The notes below the pieces were generated by a model. That model did not search any database and was not told the DNA's origin. It saw only the letters and a program-made list of their open reading frames with translations. Shown here piece by piece: positions 16,080-25,454 of a DNA stretch of 64,000 nt (the first letter of the stretch is position 1; every line of letters begins with the position of its first letter). The DNA lies in assembly GCA_041447245.1 (NCBI GenBank), contig JBGMEA010000015.1:1-64000 (forward strand), given 5' to 3'. Both the position numbers and the translations under genes were made by a program. The DNA is from JBGMEA01 sp041447245. Its GTDB lineage: Bacteria > Bacillota > Clostridia > Eubacteriales > Anaerofustaceae.

Positions 16080-16544
16080 TCACTCCACCACATAATCCGC
16101 CGTGTTCTTCCCGCGGCTTCGACACTTCTTCAACCGCGCAAAGAGCACGATGAGCTCGTAGCCGAACAGTACCCCGCCGACCAACGCAGGCAATATGTCG
16201 ATGAGCAGCCAGATCGGCGCCAGAATCAATGCCGTGCTTGCCCATAACGTGGATAAGAGATAGGCAATCGATGTGAACCCCGCAAGGTACAAAGCGGGCA
16301 AACCGATGAGGAGAAACTCCGTGACGGCGTATTTCGCCGTGATGATGAACGCCCCGCCGAAATGAATGAGCCATGCAAACAGCCCGCCGAAGAGCAGACA
16401 GAATGCGAGCTGCAGCAGGATGGACAGTGCGCGTGTTTCGTTCGTCGCGCCGACCGAAAGCTGATCGCTCAGATAGCCGAACAGCCACAGCAGTCCCGCG
16501 AATAACGCATCCCATAGAATGAAAAAAGCAACGTGCCGTTTCAT
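16080..16544 (-). CDS. small membrane protein, paralogue of 17380-17808
   Basis: A 154-residue protein with about four TM segments. The start MKRHVAFFILWDALFAGLLWLFGY parallels MKKHILFCIVWDCLFWACFIFGHRF at 17808, and both share a middle AVTEFLLIGLPALYLAG / WEFLIVGVPALWISC segment, so they form a paralogous pair. ATG 16544 follows TTGGGAGGGTCGC. The function is unknown. The pair brackets the unrelated membrane gene at 16701-17258. Confidence 0.8.
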   Translation of the reverse strand: MKRHVAFFILWDALFAGLLWLFGYLSDQLSVGATNETRALSILLQLAFCLLFGGLFAWLIHFGGAFIITAKYAVTEFLLIGLPALYLAGFTSIAYLLSTLWASTALILAPIWLLIDILPALVGGVLFGYELIVLFARLKKCRSRGKNTADYVVE

Positions 16545-16700
16545 GCGACCCTCCCAAGGTACCGATTGCGTGTATGATAATGTTATCATATCATATTTTG
16601 TTGGGAAATGAAACCGATTCAAGAATACCGTTGCCTTCAGCGACGAAAATGAAACAATCCATAAAAAAAATATCCCGTTCGGGATGAAAAAAAGATCGGA

Positions 16701-17258
16701 CTACTCCGATCTGCTCTTTTTGCGATTTGCGGATTGTCGGACAACCGTGCGATATTCCTTTATCGCACCGCCGAAAGTGAACAGAATCATCAGTCCGACA
16801 CCGATGGAGAACAGCTGTAGGATGAACGCCGTGTTCGATACGCTCGGGCAGAGCATGAGCACCAGCATAAATGCGTAACAGGCAGTGTAACCGTAGAGCA
16901 GGTGGCGCATCTGAGCCGTGCTCAGTGTGATGTCGTACGCTTTTTCCGTGCGTTCCATCAATCGCAGCACAAAATAGCAGACAACCACTTTCGGAACAAG
17001 CAGAATGAGATGGATCGGGATCAGAAACTGCGTGATGCCGATCAGGTGAAGCGTAAAGTCGATCAGCCCGACAACAATCATGACCGCGCAAAAAAGACGC
17101 AGCGCATTCGTGCGCGGCGCTTTGTCCCATAATTCTTTTACACCCATGATGATAAAGAAATACCCGATAAAATCGGGTGTCAGGGAAATAATGAGATTAT
17201 CGATGCTGATGTTACAGTCCAACAGAAGAAATACAAACCCGATAAATAGACGTATCAT
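16701..17258 (-). CDS. multi-TM membrane protein, paralogue of 9005-9637
   Basis: A 185-residue protein with five to six TM segments. Its N-terminus has the same LxPDFIGYFF motif as the gene at 9005-9637. A basic tail (SANRKKSRSE) marks the cytoplasmic end. The start ATG follows GGGTAAGGA. No enzyme signature is seen. It lies between two paralogous four-TM genes in the same orientation, but gaps of more than 100 nt leave co-transcription uncertain. Confidence 0.75.
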   Translation of the reverse strand: MIRLFIGFVFLLLDCNISIDNLIISLTPDFIGYFFIIMGVKELWDKAPRTNALRLFCAVMIVVGLIDFTLHLIGITQFLIPIHLILLVPKVVVCYFVLRLMERTEKAYDITLSTAQMRHLLYGYTACYAFMLVLMLCPSVSNTAFILQLFSIGVGLMILFTFGGAIKEYRTVVRQSANRKKSRSE

Positions 17259-17379
17259 TCCTTACCCTACACCATACATTTTCCAAATACATAATATTTT
17301 ATCACAATTTTTGTAAATATACAATCCGATTTTTGATTAGAGAACAATGAAACACAATAAATAATACCTGGACGGTGCA

Positions 17380-17808
17380 TCATTCGCGGGATCGGAATGT
17401 TGAAGCAATAAACTGGAGTAATTCGAATCCGAGCAATGCGGCTGCCGTGACAACAGAATCTGTTTGCAGGGAAAGCTGCAGCGGCGCCCAAAAAACAATC
17501 CCGCTGTTTGTAAAAAACAATGAGATCAGCAACCCGGAACAGCTGATCCAGAGCGCAGGCACACCGACGATGAGAAATTCCCACAAAATGCCTTTCCGAT
17601 CATCGGATATCTTCTTATGGCTCATGACCAGAACTACAAAAAAGAGCCCGATCAGGATGCCACCCGCGATGTAGGCAACCAGCAAGACCCTAGCATCCGG
17701 GTTCGAAGTATAAGAGTGCTTCATTTGCGTAATAAAACGATGCCCGAAAATAAAACACGCCCAGAATAAACAATCCCAGACGATGCAGAACAGAATATGC
17801 TTTTTCAT
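17380..17808 (-). CDS. small membrane protein, paralogue of 16080-16544
   Basis: A 142-residue four-TM protein. It shares its start (MKKHILFCIVWD) and the FLIVGVPALW segment with 16080-16544. ATG 17808 is behind TGGGGGATTGTT; the in-frame extension upstream lacks a ribosome binding site. The function is unknown. Confidence 0.75.
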   Translation of the reverse strand: MKKHILFCIVWDCLFWACFIFGHRFITQMKHSYTSNPDARVLLVAYIAGGILIGLFFVVLVMSHKKISDDRKGILWEFLIVGVPALWISCSGLLISLFFTNSGIVFWAPLQLSLQTDSVVTAAALLGFELLQFIASTFRSRE

Positions 17809-18464
17809 AACAATCCCCCAATGGTTCTTTTGTTTGATCATACTGCGAAATAAACAGGAAATCAATAGAAGACCGACATAAAAAGTGGCGCTCTCAAATC
17901 GATTTTAAGGCACTTTTTATTTTCTCGTGCACTTTGCCTAATAAACAAAGAGATTTTGGAATCATGCCGAAAGCAGCAGCGGGCGGTGAGCACAGAAAGA
18001 ATAGGACATAGAATTCTTTCGATACGCAGGACGCATGATTCGGCTGCGGGTGTTCCGTTAAGTGATATTTGACACAAAGCAGATGAAGTTTTGATGCGAA
18101 CACTGCAAAATACGGATTGTTTCGAAGGAATAACCATATTGAAGCAATTCTATGTCCTGCCGATGCAAGGCAAAATTATTGCATTGTACATATATATTGT
18201 TCTATATCCTACACGAATACCACTGTTTTGACGAAAATGAGCTTTTTTGTAGGCAAAGAGCAAGAAATGTCTTCCCGTAAAACAGAGGAGCCGAATAGAA
18301 ATAATTCTATGTATCGAAATTATGCTGAAACAATAATCAGATATTTATTTGAATAAACAATTAAGTCAGAGTAATCTCGTTTGTCGGCTTTTTTCTGACG
18401 GAAGTGAGACGTAAAACATGCAATAGTTTCCTATTTAAACGGTTGCAAAAAGCAACATTTCATA
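17809..18464. other. intergenic stretch without supported gene
   Basis: About 650 nt. Short frames here (for example 17894-18103 minus and 18117-18356 plus) have no ribosome binding site or protein-like pattern. Visible structure is an imperfect hairpin at 17879-17923 (AAAAAGTG / CACTTTTT). It may be remnants of lost genes. Confidence 0.45.
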
Positions 18465-18509
18465 TTGACAAATATCTATCCGAGCGCTATACTTGCTATA
18501 GACAGATAT
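18465..18509 (+). promoter_or_regulatory. arsR-type promoter with inverted-repeat operator
   Basis: TTGACA (18465-18470) and TATACT (18488-18493) have 17-nt spacing. An imperfect inverted repeat, ATATCTATC at 18472-18480 and GACAGATAT at 18501-18509, encloses the -10 region and suggests autorepression by the ArsR protein encoded downstream. Confidence 0.7.
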
Positions 18510-18570
18510 CAATATAAACAATGGTCTATGACATTTAAGTTGATCTATTTCTGTTGAGGAAAGAGCGTTT

Positions 18571-18978
18571 ATGGTAAAAGCAGTCATGTTCAAAGCGCTG
18601 GGGGACAACACGCGTATCGAAATCATCCAGCTTTTGGCGCAGGGTGAGCTCTGTGCCAATGAGATTCACGAGCATTTTGAGTTTTCGCAGCCGACATTGT
18701 CCTACCATATGAAGATGCTGACGGAAAGCGGGCTTGTCCGCGCGAGACGCGACGGTGCATGGGTTCGATATTCGCTGAACCGCGATGCCATGTCGATGTT
18801 GTCGAATTGGATCAGGGAACAGACCGAATCCCAGATGACGCTGAGTGAGATGAACTGCGCTTCGGAAGAGGATTTCGAACCGCTTGCGGTTGGAATGTAT
18901 GAAACCAAGCCGTCCAGAGGCGTGATCAATGCGGAGGAACTGAAACGCCGTATTGTGAAGTATTATGAACTCTCATGA
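18571..18978 (+). CDS. ArsR-family regulator, orphan
   Basis: A 135-residue protein. The winged helix KALGDNTRIEIIQLLAQGELCANEIHEHFEFSQPTLSYHMKMLTESGLVRARRDGAWVRYSLN is typical of ArsR. The metal-site helix reads ELCANE with a single Cys rather than the C-x-C of arsenic sensors, so it probably senses something else. The C-terminal 40 residues are an extra tail. No target gene is adjacent, so it may act elsewhere or only on itself. The start ATG is preceded by GAGGAAAGAGCGTTT. Confidence 0.85.
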   Translation: MVKAVMFKALGDNTRIEIIQLLAQGELCANEIHEHFEFSQPTLSYHMKMLTESGLVRARRDGAWVRYSLNRDAMSMLSNWIREQTESQMTLSEMNCASEEDFEPLAVGMYETKPSRGVINAEELKRRIVKYYELS

Positions 18979-19310
18979 GATAGCGCTTCTTTCTCAAACA
19001 AATCGGGGAATGATTCTCCAGATGATATTGAACTTATTCTATGTTCGGCTGCATGTGCGGTCGAATTTTTCTTTATTGGGAGTTTGTACATAGAATACAT
19101 TCTATCTCTTTACAAGCGCGCGCGCTCAATGAGACATGAAATGACGGATTGAGGAAAGAATTTCTCATAAATAAGAAAAAAATTGCAATAGGAATAACGA
19201 TGCGGGAATTGATTCCGATATTATGCATAGAAGCAGAATGATAGGCAGATGCTTGCGGCTGCCTGCGGTTTCTGATTGTTTGGCGGGATGAAATGATTTG
19301 GAGCAGGATG
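18979..19310. other. intergenic stretch without supported gene
   Basis: About 330 nt between the orphan arsR-type gene and the diguanylate cyclase. I see no gene, hairpin terminator or repeat that I can support. Confidence 0.4.
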
Positions 19311-20423
19311 ATGAAACGAATTCGCGAATACGGACGAAAAATTTTCACGGACAGAATTCCCCGGCAATATTCGCCGGTATATGAACGCCGACGCGTAGCG
19401 GAAAATGCGCCGATATTTTTTGTTTGCTCTGCTGTGTTGATGATTTCCGAAAGCTGCCTTTATTTTCTTCAGCAGAAGTATTATCATGCCGGATGGCTGA
19501 TGCAGGTGTTTATGCTGATGAATGTCATTTTTCTGCCGCAGTTTTATTATATCCTGAAACGAAAACAAACCGTGCCGATTCGCTCCTCGCTCATTTGGCA
19601 GGCGGCTTATGAATTGTTTTTGATGCTCTTTGCTGCATCGCTGATTCTTTTTGCGCAACAATATTATGATTTTGTGCATGTTTTCATTATGGTCGTGGCA
19701 TTTTCGGTGCTGTTTGCCAATCAGCCCGTTTGGGTGCATTCACTTCTGACTGCTACGAGTTATGCATATTTTATATTGCTGCTTCCATACTTTCAGCCCG
19801 ATGCATCCGTCAGAACAGCAATTTCGCTGAACGCTTTGCTCAGTTGTCTGATGGCTCTGGTGCTCTGCAGGATTCTTGCAAATATGAAGGAGACTTCATT
19901 CCTTCGTGAAATCGAGTTGGAACAGAAAAATGAAGAACTCTTGGCATTAACGGAAACGGACGGGATGACGGGTCTTTTGAACCATACCAGCGTACTGGGA
20001 CGTTTGGAGGGGGAAATATTGCGCGTGCGCGAGGAAGATCTGCCGTTATCTGTCATATTGGTGGATGTGGATTATTTTAAAGACATCAACGATCGTTTCG
20101 GTCATCAGGTCGGAGATCAGGTGCTGTGTAATGTGGCCATTATTTTGCTCAGTTGTCTGAAGGAACGGGAATTTGCGGGGCGGTACGGAGGAGAAGAATT
20201 TCTGATGGTGCTGCCCGGTGCGGATTGCAGCATGGCAATCGAAACGGCGGAATTGGTCCGTCGCCGAATCGCGTCCGAAAATTTGGTAGAAGGCGGGCTT
20301 ACCGTGAGCGGAGGCGTTTGCGAGTATGAGGGCGAAACACTCAGCGGCTTAATTTCGATTGCGGACAAGCGGCTTTATCATGCAAAAGAAACGGGGCGGA
20401 ACTGCTTTGTTGCGAAATTATGA
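19311..20423 (+). CDS. membrane-bound diguanylate cyclase (GGDEF)
   Basis: A 370-residue protein with six TM segments in about residues 33-195 and then a GGDEF domain. The active-site loop is RYGGEEF (GGEEF at 293-297), preceded by DGMTGLLNHTSVLGRL and VDYFKDINDRFGHQVGDQVL, all catalytic hallmarks. It should make cyclic di-GMP from two GTP at the membrane. The product-inhibition I-site RxxD is absent; the position reads KERE. Of four in-frame ATGs (19293 to 19311) the last has the best spacing from GGAG. It ends at a strong bidirectional terminator. Confidence 0.9.
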   Translation: MKRIREYGRKIFTDRIPRQYSPVYERRRVAENAPIFFVCSAVLMISESCLYFLQQKYYHAGWLMQVFMLMNVIFLPQFYYILKRKQTVPIRSSLIWQAAYELFLMLFAASLILFAQQYYDFVHVFIMVVAFSVLFANQPVWVHSLLTATSYAYFILLLPYFQPDASVRTAISLNALLSCLMALVLCRILANMKETSFLREIELEQKNEELLALTETDGMTGLLNHTSVLGRLEGEILRVREEDLPLSVILVDVDYFKDINDRFGHQVGDQVLCNVAIILLSCLKEREFAGRYGGEEFLMVLPGADCSMAIETAELVRRRIASENLVEGGLTVSGGVCEYEGETLSGLISIADKRLYHAKETGRNCFVAKL

Positions 20424-20450
20424 GTGTTGAAAACGGCAGAAAAGAGCGTA

Positions 20451-20485
20451 AAAAAGGTCTTTCGCATGTGCGAAAGACCTTTTTG
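20451..20485. terminator. bidirectional terminator
   Basis: A 15-bp stem AAAAGGTCTTTCGCA / TGCGAAAGACCTTTT with a very short loop lies between the cyclase gene and the converging permease. Confidence 0.9.
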
Positions 20486-20505
20486 CTGTTGAATCGAGTT
20501 TATTT

Positions 20506-21981
20506 TTAGCTGAAAACTAAATTGCCGAGCGGGATGCCGATGATTGCAACCGCTATAATAGTTGCAAGAATACCGATAAGTGATTGGAAAAAAATATCTT
20601 TCGCGTTGAGCCAATCTTTGTTTCCTGCGAGCAGAGCTCCTGTCGGGCTTGAGCAGGGAAGAATCAGACCCACGTCGCTGACAAAAACGATCAGTGCGAC
20701 CAGCATCATCGGATTCGCACCGATCACGGTCGAGAAGGAATACATCAGCGGGACCATAATTGCACCCGCGACAGCATTGTTGATCAGGTTTGTGAGAATG
20801 ATCGTGACAATACAGATAAGAAGCGCAAATATATAGGGGCTTGTTCCTCCGAGTAACGGTGTGAACAGATTGATGAACGTGGCGCTGAAGCCGGTATCTC
20901 CGACGGAAAGTGCGGTTTCGATGACAACTGCAGTCGAAACCATAAACATCACGCCCCAGTATAATCCGTTGTTGGCAAGTTCCTGGAAGGTATAGTAAGA
21001 TTTTCCGGTTTTGTCACGGAACAGCGTGATTCCGGCACAGATCAATAATACGAACGCACTGGTGCCGATTGAGTTCATAAATACTCTTATTGCCGATGTT
21101 GCAGGCAGAAAACTTGGTACAATCGTTACAATGATCATTACCACCATTGCCCAGATAGCAAGCTTCTGTTTGGTGTTAAACGGTTCTTTTTTCCCAATTT
21201 CGACTTCTGCTTTCAATTTTGACATATCCGGACGATAGATGAACTTGCACAGCAGGAAGTAAATCGCCATGACAGCCGTACCGAAGATCAGACTGAAGAT
21301 CAGAAAATGCAGATAATCGTAAGCTCCGAATAATCCGTTTGATGCGGATGATAAGTATCCGAACGATGCGACAACACCGATTTGGAAAGGCAGAACGACG
21401 AGTCCGATGCAAGAAGAAAACGCAATTGCAACGAGCATCATTTTCGGCCATTTATCTGCTTTCGTGTATCCGACCTGGTTGCTGATGGAATAGACAAATT
21501 CCCAGCAAATGAGGATACCGGCAAATGCCGCGCCGAAGGCAGACGCAAGATAACACGCTGCGCAGATGATGATTGTGAGCAGCCATGGACGTCCTTTAAT
21601 CCATTTCGAGGCAACAAGACGGTTGGCGAGCTGTTAAGAAATGCCGGAAACTGTAAGGATAGCGGCAAAAATCAGCAGCCAGAGAATTAATTGGACGATG
21701 CCGTTGCTTAATGCACTTGTTATGCCTGCGCCGACGTTTGGCACATATCCTGAAAATCCCAAGAAGACAAATGCCAATACGCTTGGCCAAATCATATCGC
21801 ATTTAATCCATCCCCAAAGCGCACCCAAAAAGATTCCCAACAATGTCATGCCCAACGGGGTCATAGAGCCGAACGGGGGAATGAAGCGGAAAAAGATCAT
21901 AATTACTAAAACAATAGCCGCATTGATGAAATAGCTCCCGTTCACGGAAAGTTTTTTGCTTTTTGCTTGCTCTTGATTCAT
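20506..21981 (-). pseudogene. SLC13/DASS-family anion permease interrupted by one in-frame TAA
   Basis: The frame runs unbroken from ATG 21981 to TAA 20506 except for one TAA at 21634-21636, after codon 115 (TVSGIS-stop-QLANRLVASKWIKGRPW). Joined, the 490-codon product is a full-length SLC13/DASS-type sodium-coupled carboxylate transporter, with about 11-12 TM segments and the C-terminal motif LTNLINNAVAGAIMVPLM...GLILPCSSPTGALLAGN. A GAA or CAA codon changed to TAA explains it, and homology continues on both sides. The downstream part could restart but would lack three helices. It is probably a recent loss, or a sequencing error. The neighbouring URO-D-like gene upstream suggests it imported that enzyme's substrate. 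Confidence 0.85.
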
Positions 21982-22050
21982 GAAGTAACTCCTTTTATAT
22001 TATTTTATCATCCTCGGCCGGGTTATCCGAGCCGAGGTAAATAACTGAGT

Positions 22051-23118
22051 TTACGCGTTGTAACAAATGCGTGACTGTCGATACAGCTCTTCGCGGAATG
22101 CAGGTGTGAGAAGGGGAGCCGCGTAGAAATTGAAAGTGGACGGTTTATCGGATATGCAGAACTGCTCTGCGTATCGTTTGGCGAATGCCCGCTGCTCCTG
22201 CTCCGAAGCGGTTTCAGGATTAAAGGGGTCCGGAATCACCGGAATGATGATCCGATCACCGTACAGCTCATATATTTTCTGCGTATCATTCATCGGCTGA
22301 GGTGTCCATGTGTCCCATCCTGCCGCAATGAAATTCGGAACCTGCTTTATCAACTGTCCGCAGCTGTGCAATTCACAGGGTTTGCCTTTGGAATGGAGAT
22401 AATCCGTGACCCGTTTCATGTATGGAACGAGCATTTCTGCGGCTGTTTCCGGGGAAAAGAAGGTTTCTTTCTGGGAACCCCAGTCATCATGAATGATGAA
22501 GAAATCAATTTCCGGGAAATATGTCAGATATTTTTCGAGAATTTGGATATAAAGATCGGATAATTTGTCAAAAAAATCTTTGACTGCATCCTGCTGCTCG
22601 TCGTCAATCATGGCTACAACGGCACCTTCAAAATCCATAAAGGAAATGAGGCGTTCATACCAGCCGTTCATGAAAATACAGCCGTTCATCAGATCATTAT
22701 TCAGATAGTCCACATTTGCTTTCGCGCAGCTTTCCCAGTCCCATGATTCGATATCGGGCCAGACGACCTTTTCGTACCATTCATTTGCATCGTTCAGGAA
22801 AGGTTTGCCCGGGCGTACCATGGAACCGCCGACTTGCGGAACATATTCCCATTCGATGCCGAACATGTCCGTGCCGCCGCTCGGCGGCGTGTTCGTTCCG
22901 TCAAAGACAAACGCTCTGGCTACGTTGTCCGGATTGACTTTGGGGGTAAATGTTTTACGTTCGATTCCTGTGATCTGCCAGATCGGCTTATTATTGAACA
23001 GTGATTTGTAGGATTCTTTCGGTGTGATCGGAAAATTGTACAGAGGAAATCCGGGGCCTCCGAACATTCCCGGAATTTCACCCGTGATCTGCAATTCGGA
23101 TTCGTCGAATTGTTTCAT
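22051..23118 (-). CDS. URO-D-fold corrinoid methyltransferase-like protein (MtaA/MtbA type)
   Basis: A 355-residue protein of the uroporphyrinogen decarboxylase superfamily. The segment DFFIIHDDWGSQKETFFSPETAAEMLVPYMKRVTDYLHSKGKPCELHSCGQ has the conserved DDWG and the H-x-C of the zinc site used by methylcobamide:CoM or tetrahydrofolate methyltransferases, and lacks the Arg-rich N-terminus of true HemE. It probably moves a methyl group between a corrinoid protein and an acceptor during O- or N-demethylation. ATG 23118 follows AAAGGAGTAATGAC. It is co-directional with the broken permease 69 nt downstream and divergent from the PucR regulator. No corrinoid protein gene is adjacent. Confidence 0.8.
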   Translation of the reverse strand: MKQFDESELQITGEIPGMFGGPGFPLYNFPITPKESYKSLFNNKPIWQITGIERKTFTPKVNPDNVARAFVFDGTNTPPSGGTDMFGIEWEYVPQVGGSMVRPGKPFLNDANEWYEKVVWPDIESWDWESCAKANVDYLNNDLMNGCIFMNGWYERLISFMDFEGAVVAMIDDEQQDAVKDFFDKLSDLYIQILEKYLTYFPEIDFFIIHDDWGSQKETFFSPETAAEMLVPYMKRVTDYLHSKGKPCELHSCGQLIKQVPNFIAAGWDTWTPQPMNDTQKIYELYGDRIIIPVIPDPFNPETASEQEQRAFAKRYAEQFCISDKPSTFNFYAAPLLTPAFREELYRQSRICYNA

Positions 23119-23524
23119 GTCATTACTCCTTTGATACAAACATCGATGATTGTGATTCTTGATTTGCATGTTAAATATTTAAACTTCAATATTAATTCTA
23201 TTGTGAAATATTCAAACCGTAAAGACGGCAGAATAGAGAAAACGATCGCGCGTAATGATACAGTTTGTAGCCCTGAAAAAAATAATATAGTATTCAAATT
23301 TTTTTTACTGAGAAACGAGAACATTTTTTAAGAATGATAAACATAAAAATAAAACGTCAATAAATGGCTAAAATAAGGGAATTTATTCTTGTTTTTTGTT
23401 TGTTTTCCATCTGATCGAGAGGAAGGCAGATAAGTCGGTCGATGAATACGAAAGAACCTCTTGCTTTTCATTTTGAACTTTCTTATAATACAAATTGACT
23501 GATATATTTTCATAGAGGTGTAAT
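23119..23524. other. divergent promoter region of methyltransferase and pucR-type genes
   Basis: About 400 AT-rich nucleotides between divergent genes. It should contain both promoters and the PucR binding sites. I looked for a cobalamin riboswitch because the minus-strand gene is corrinoid-linked and saw none of its conserved boxes. Confidence 0.45.
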
Positions 23525-25078
23525 ATGAGATTTCCTCAGGATTTCCTTTTTTTTCAGCTGAAACAAAAATTTCCATTGAAATTCATCAAGCGAAACAATC
23601 ATGCGGATGCATTCGGACGTCCTGTTATTTATGAAAAAGAAGCGGAGCTTGGTGGAAATATCATTGTACTTGATGCGGAAAGATTGCTTGCTTTCTCCGG
23701 CGGAAACTTGGATTCCGATTGTTTGATTGTCTGTTCCGATCCGTTCCCGAGAGGCGTTCCCATACCGGAGTGTTCCGTCCTATGCGTTGATGTATCGGTA
23801 TCACTCATTCATCTGTTCAATGAGGTGCAGCAGATCTGCAATCTGTTTGACTGGTGGGACGCGGGACTTCAGCGGGTATTCGAGTCCGGCAGTTATTCCG
23901 AGATGATTGATTGCTGCGATCCGATTATTTGCGATCCGATCAGTCTGACGGACGAATCGTTCCGTTATATCGGGTATTCAAAAAAAATGTCAGCGGAACG
24001 CGGTTTCGAAACCGCATTAGTGGATGATAAAAACAGCATTCCGTTGCATATGGTAAATAACATTATCACGGATCGTGAAAGAATCGGAGATATGCATTCC
24101 AGAGATATCTATATCTCACCGCCCATCGGGGATTTGGCGGGGGATATGATGCTGATCAATCTCTATCATCAGGATCAGTATGTCGGAAAACTGGGGATCA
24201 AACTCGCTTCGAACGAAAATGCCCGTGTACTCTATAACAGGGCAATACTGAAACATCTGTATTTTTATATCAATAAACTCTACCAAAAAACCATGTCGTT
24301 TAATATTGATGATGTGCGTCTCAACAGCCTGCGCGGCATGATATTGGATGGGTTGGAGCACAGGGAGATTCGTGAAGAATCATGGAATAAATCTTTGGAA
24401 GAAAATGCGTGGGTGGGCGGAGATCGGCTACAGATGGTCAAACTGATTCCGAATCATCGATATGACAAAAAAATCTATGCGAAATATTACTGCACGGAAA
24501 TCGAGAAACGCTGGCAGGGTTGTGCCTGCATCGAATCGGACAATCAAATTTACATGCTCGTGAATCTGGATCGGTTCTGCAACCCCGCCGGTATGGATTT
24601 TCATCAATCCATGGCATATTTTCTGAGGGAGAATCTGCTGGTCGGCGGAATGAGCCGTATGTTCTTCGGTGCGGATTATTTATATTACGCCACACTTCAG
24701 GCTGACATCGCCCTGGAAATCGGGGTGAGGCTTTCTCCGTCTTTTTGGTATTATCAGTTTAATGATTATGCTCTGCCCTATATGATTTCGTTATGTTCAA
24801 ATACAATGGGCACGGAGCGGATCTGCAGCGAGAAATTGCTGGCGTTGCAGGAGTATGACGAGGCGAAGCACACCGAATATTACCGAACGCTGGAAATATA
24901 TTTCGAGTGTCGGTTCAATGCGTCCGCCGCATCGGAAAAACTCTGCATTCAGCGCAGTTCTTTTCTGAAGCGCCTGCAGCGCATCCGTGAAATGACGGGC
25001 ATCGATCTGGAGTCGAACGAGGAATTGTTGTATTGTTCCATGTCATTTCACTTGATGAGACAAAATCGGGTGGTTTGA
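23525..25078 (+). CDS. PucR-family transcriptional regulator
   Basis: A 517-residue protein. The C-terminal 50 residues (ASAASEKLCIQRSSFLKRLQRIREMTGIDLESNEELLYCSMSFHLM) are the PucR-type HTH_30 domain. The N-terminal 280 residues are a ligand-sensing region, with a following GGDEF-like (CdaR) segment. ATG 23525 follows AGAGGTGTAAT. It is divergent from the methyltransferase and permease unit, so it is the likely activator of that unit in response to the methylated substrate. A terminator follows at 25123. Confidence 0.85.
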   Translation: MRFPQDFLFFQLKQKFPLKFIKRNNHADAFGRPVIYEKEAELGGNIIVLDAERLLAFSGGNLDSDCLIVCSDPFPRGVPIPECSVLCVDVSVSLIHLFNEVQQICNLFDWWDAGLQRVFESGSYSEMIDCCDPIICDPISLTDESFRYIGYSKKMSAERGFETALVDDKNSIPLHMVNNIITDRERIGDMHSRDIYISPPIGDLAGDMMLINLYHQDQYVGKLGIKLASNENARVLYNRAILKHLYFYINKLYQKTMSFNIDDVRLNSLRGMILDGLEHREIREESWNKSLEENAWVGGDRLQMVKLIPNHRYDKKIYAKYYCTEIEKRWQGCACIESDNQIYMLVNLDRFCNPAGMDFHQSMAYFLRENLLVGGMSRMFFGADYLYYATLQADIALEIGVRLSPSFWYYQFNDYALPYMISLCSNTMGTERICSEKLLALQEYDEAKHTEYYRTLEIYFECRFNASAASEKLCIQRSSFLKRLQRIREMTGIDLESNEELLYCSMSFHLMRQNRVV

Positions 25079-25122
25079 TTCGATTCTTTTATCTGTGCAA
25101 TTTCGCTGATTTCCTTTACAAG

Positions 25123-25145
25123 AAAGCGCTTCGGCGTTTTTTTAT
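25123..25145 (+). terminator. UUCG-loop terminator of pucR-type gene
   Basis: The stem AAAGCGC / GCGTTTT is closed by a TTCG tetraloop and followed by T. Confidence 0.75.
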
Positions 25146-25454
25146 TGTCGGTTATATCTGTATTTAAAAAATATACAAAAATAATCTCCGTAAACAAATA
25201 AATGCAGTATAATGTATTTTATTGGTGATATATTGTTGCTTTCGGCTCGATTTGTTCCGATATTCTTTTATGCGGTCGGCAACAGTTGAAAAGATTTTGC
25301 ATATTCGGTAATGAAAGAGTATGGGCATTGCTTGGCGCCTGTTGCTATGAAAACCGTGATGGCAGGGAGTTTCCGAATTTCATATCAAAAGAAAAAAGGA
25401 TTCCATCTTTTTGCACCGAATGATACGAAAGAGACATTCATTGGGAGGAATAGA
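25146..25454. other. intergenic stretch
   Basis: About 310 AT-rich nucleotides. An upstream in-frame extension of the next gene enters this stretch but lacks a ribosome binding site. I see no RNA or repeat. Confidence 0.4.

Noticed and set aside
18117..18356. Plus-strand 79-codon frame
   Set aside because: No ribosome binding site, no motif and unusual composition.
21634..21636. Stop codon recoding in the permease
   Set aside because: The codon is TAA; pyrrolysine uses TAG and selenocysteine uses TGA, so no known recoding applies.
23119..23524. Cobalamin riboswitch before the corrinoid methyltransferase-like gene
   Set aside because: None of the conserved B12-box features is visible.
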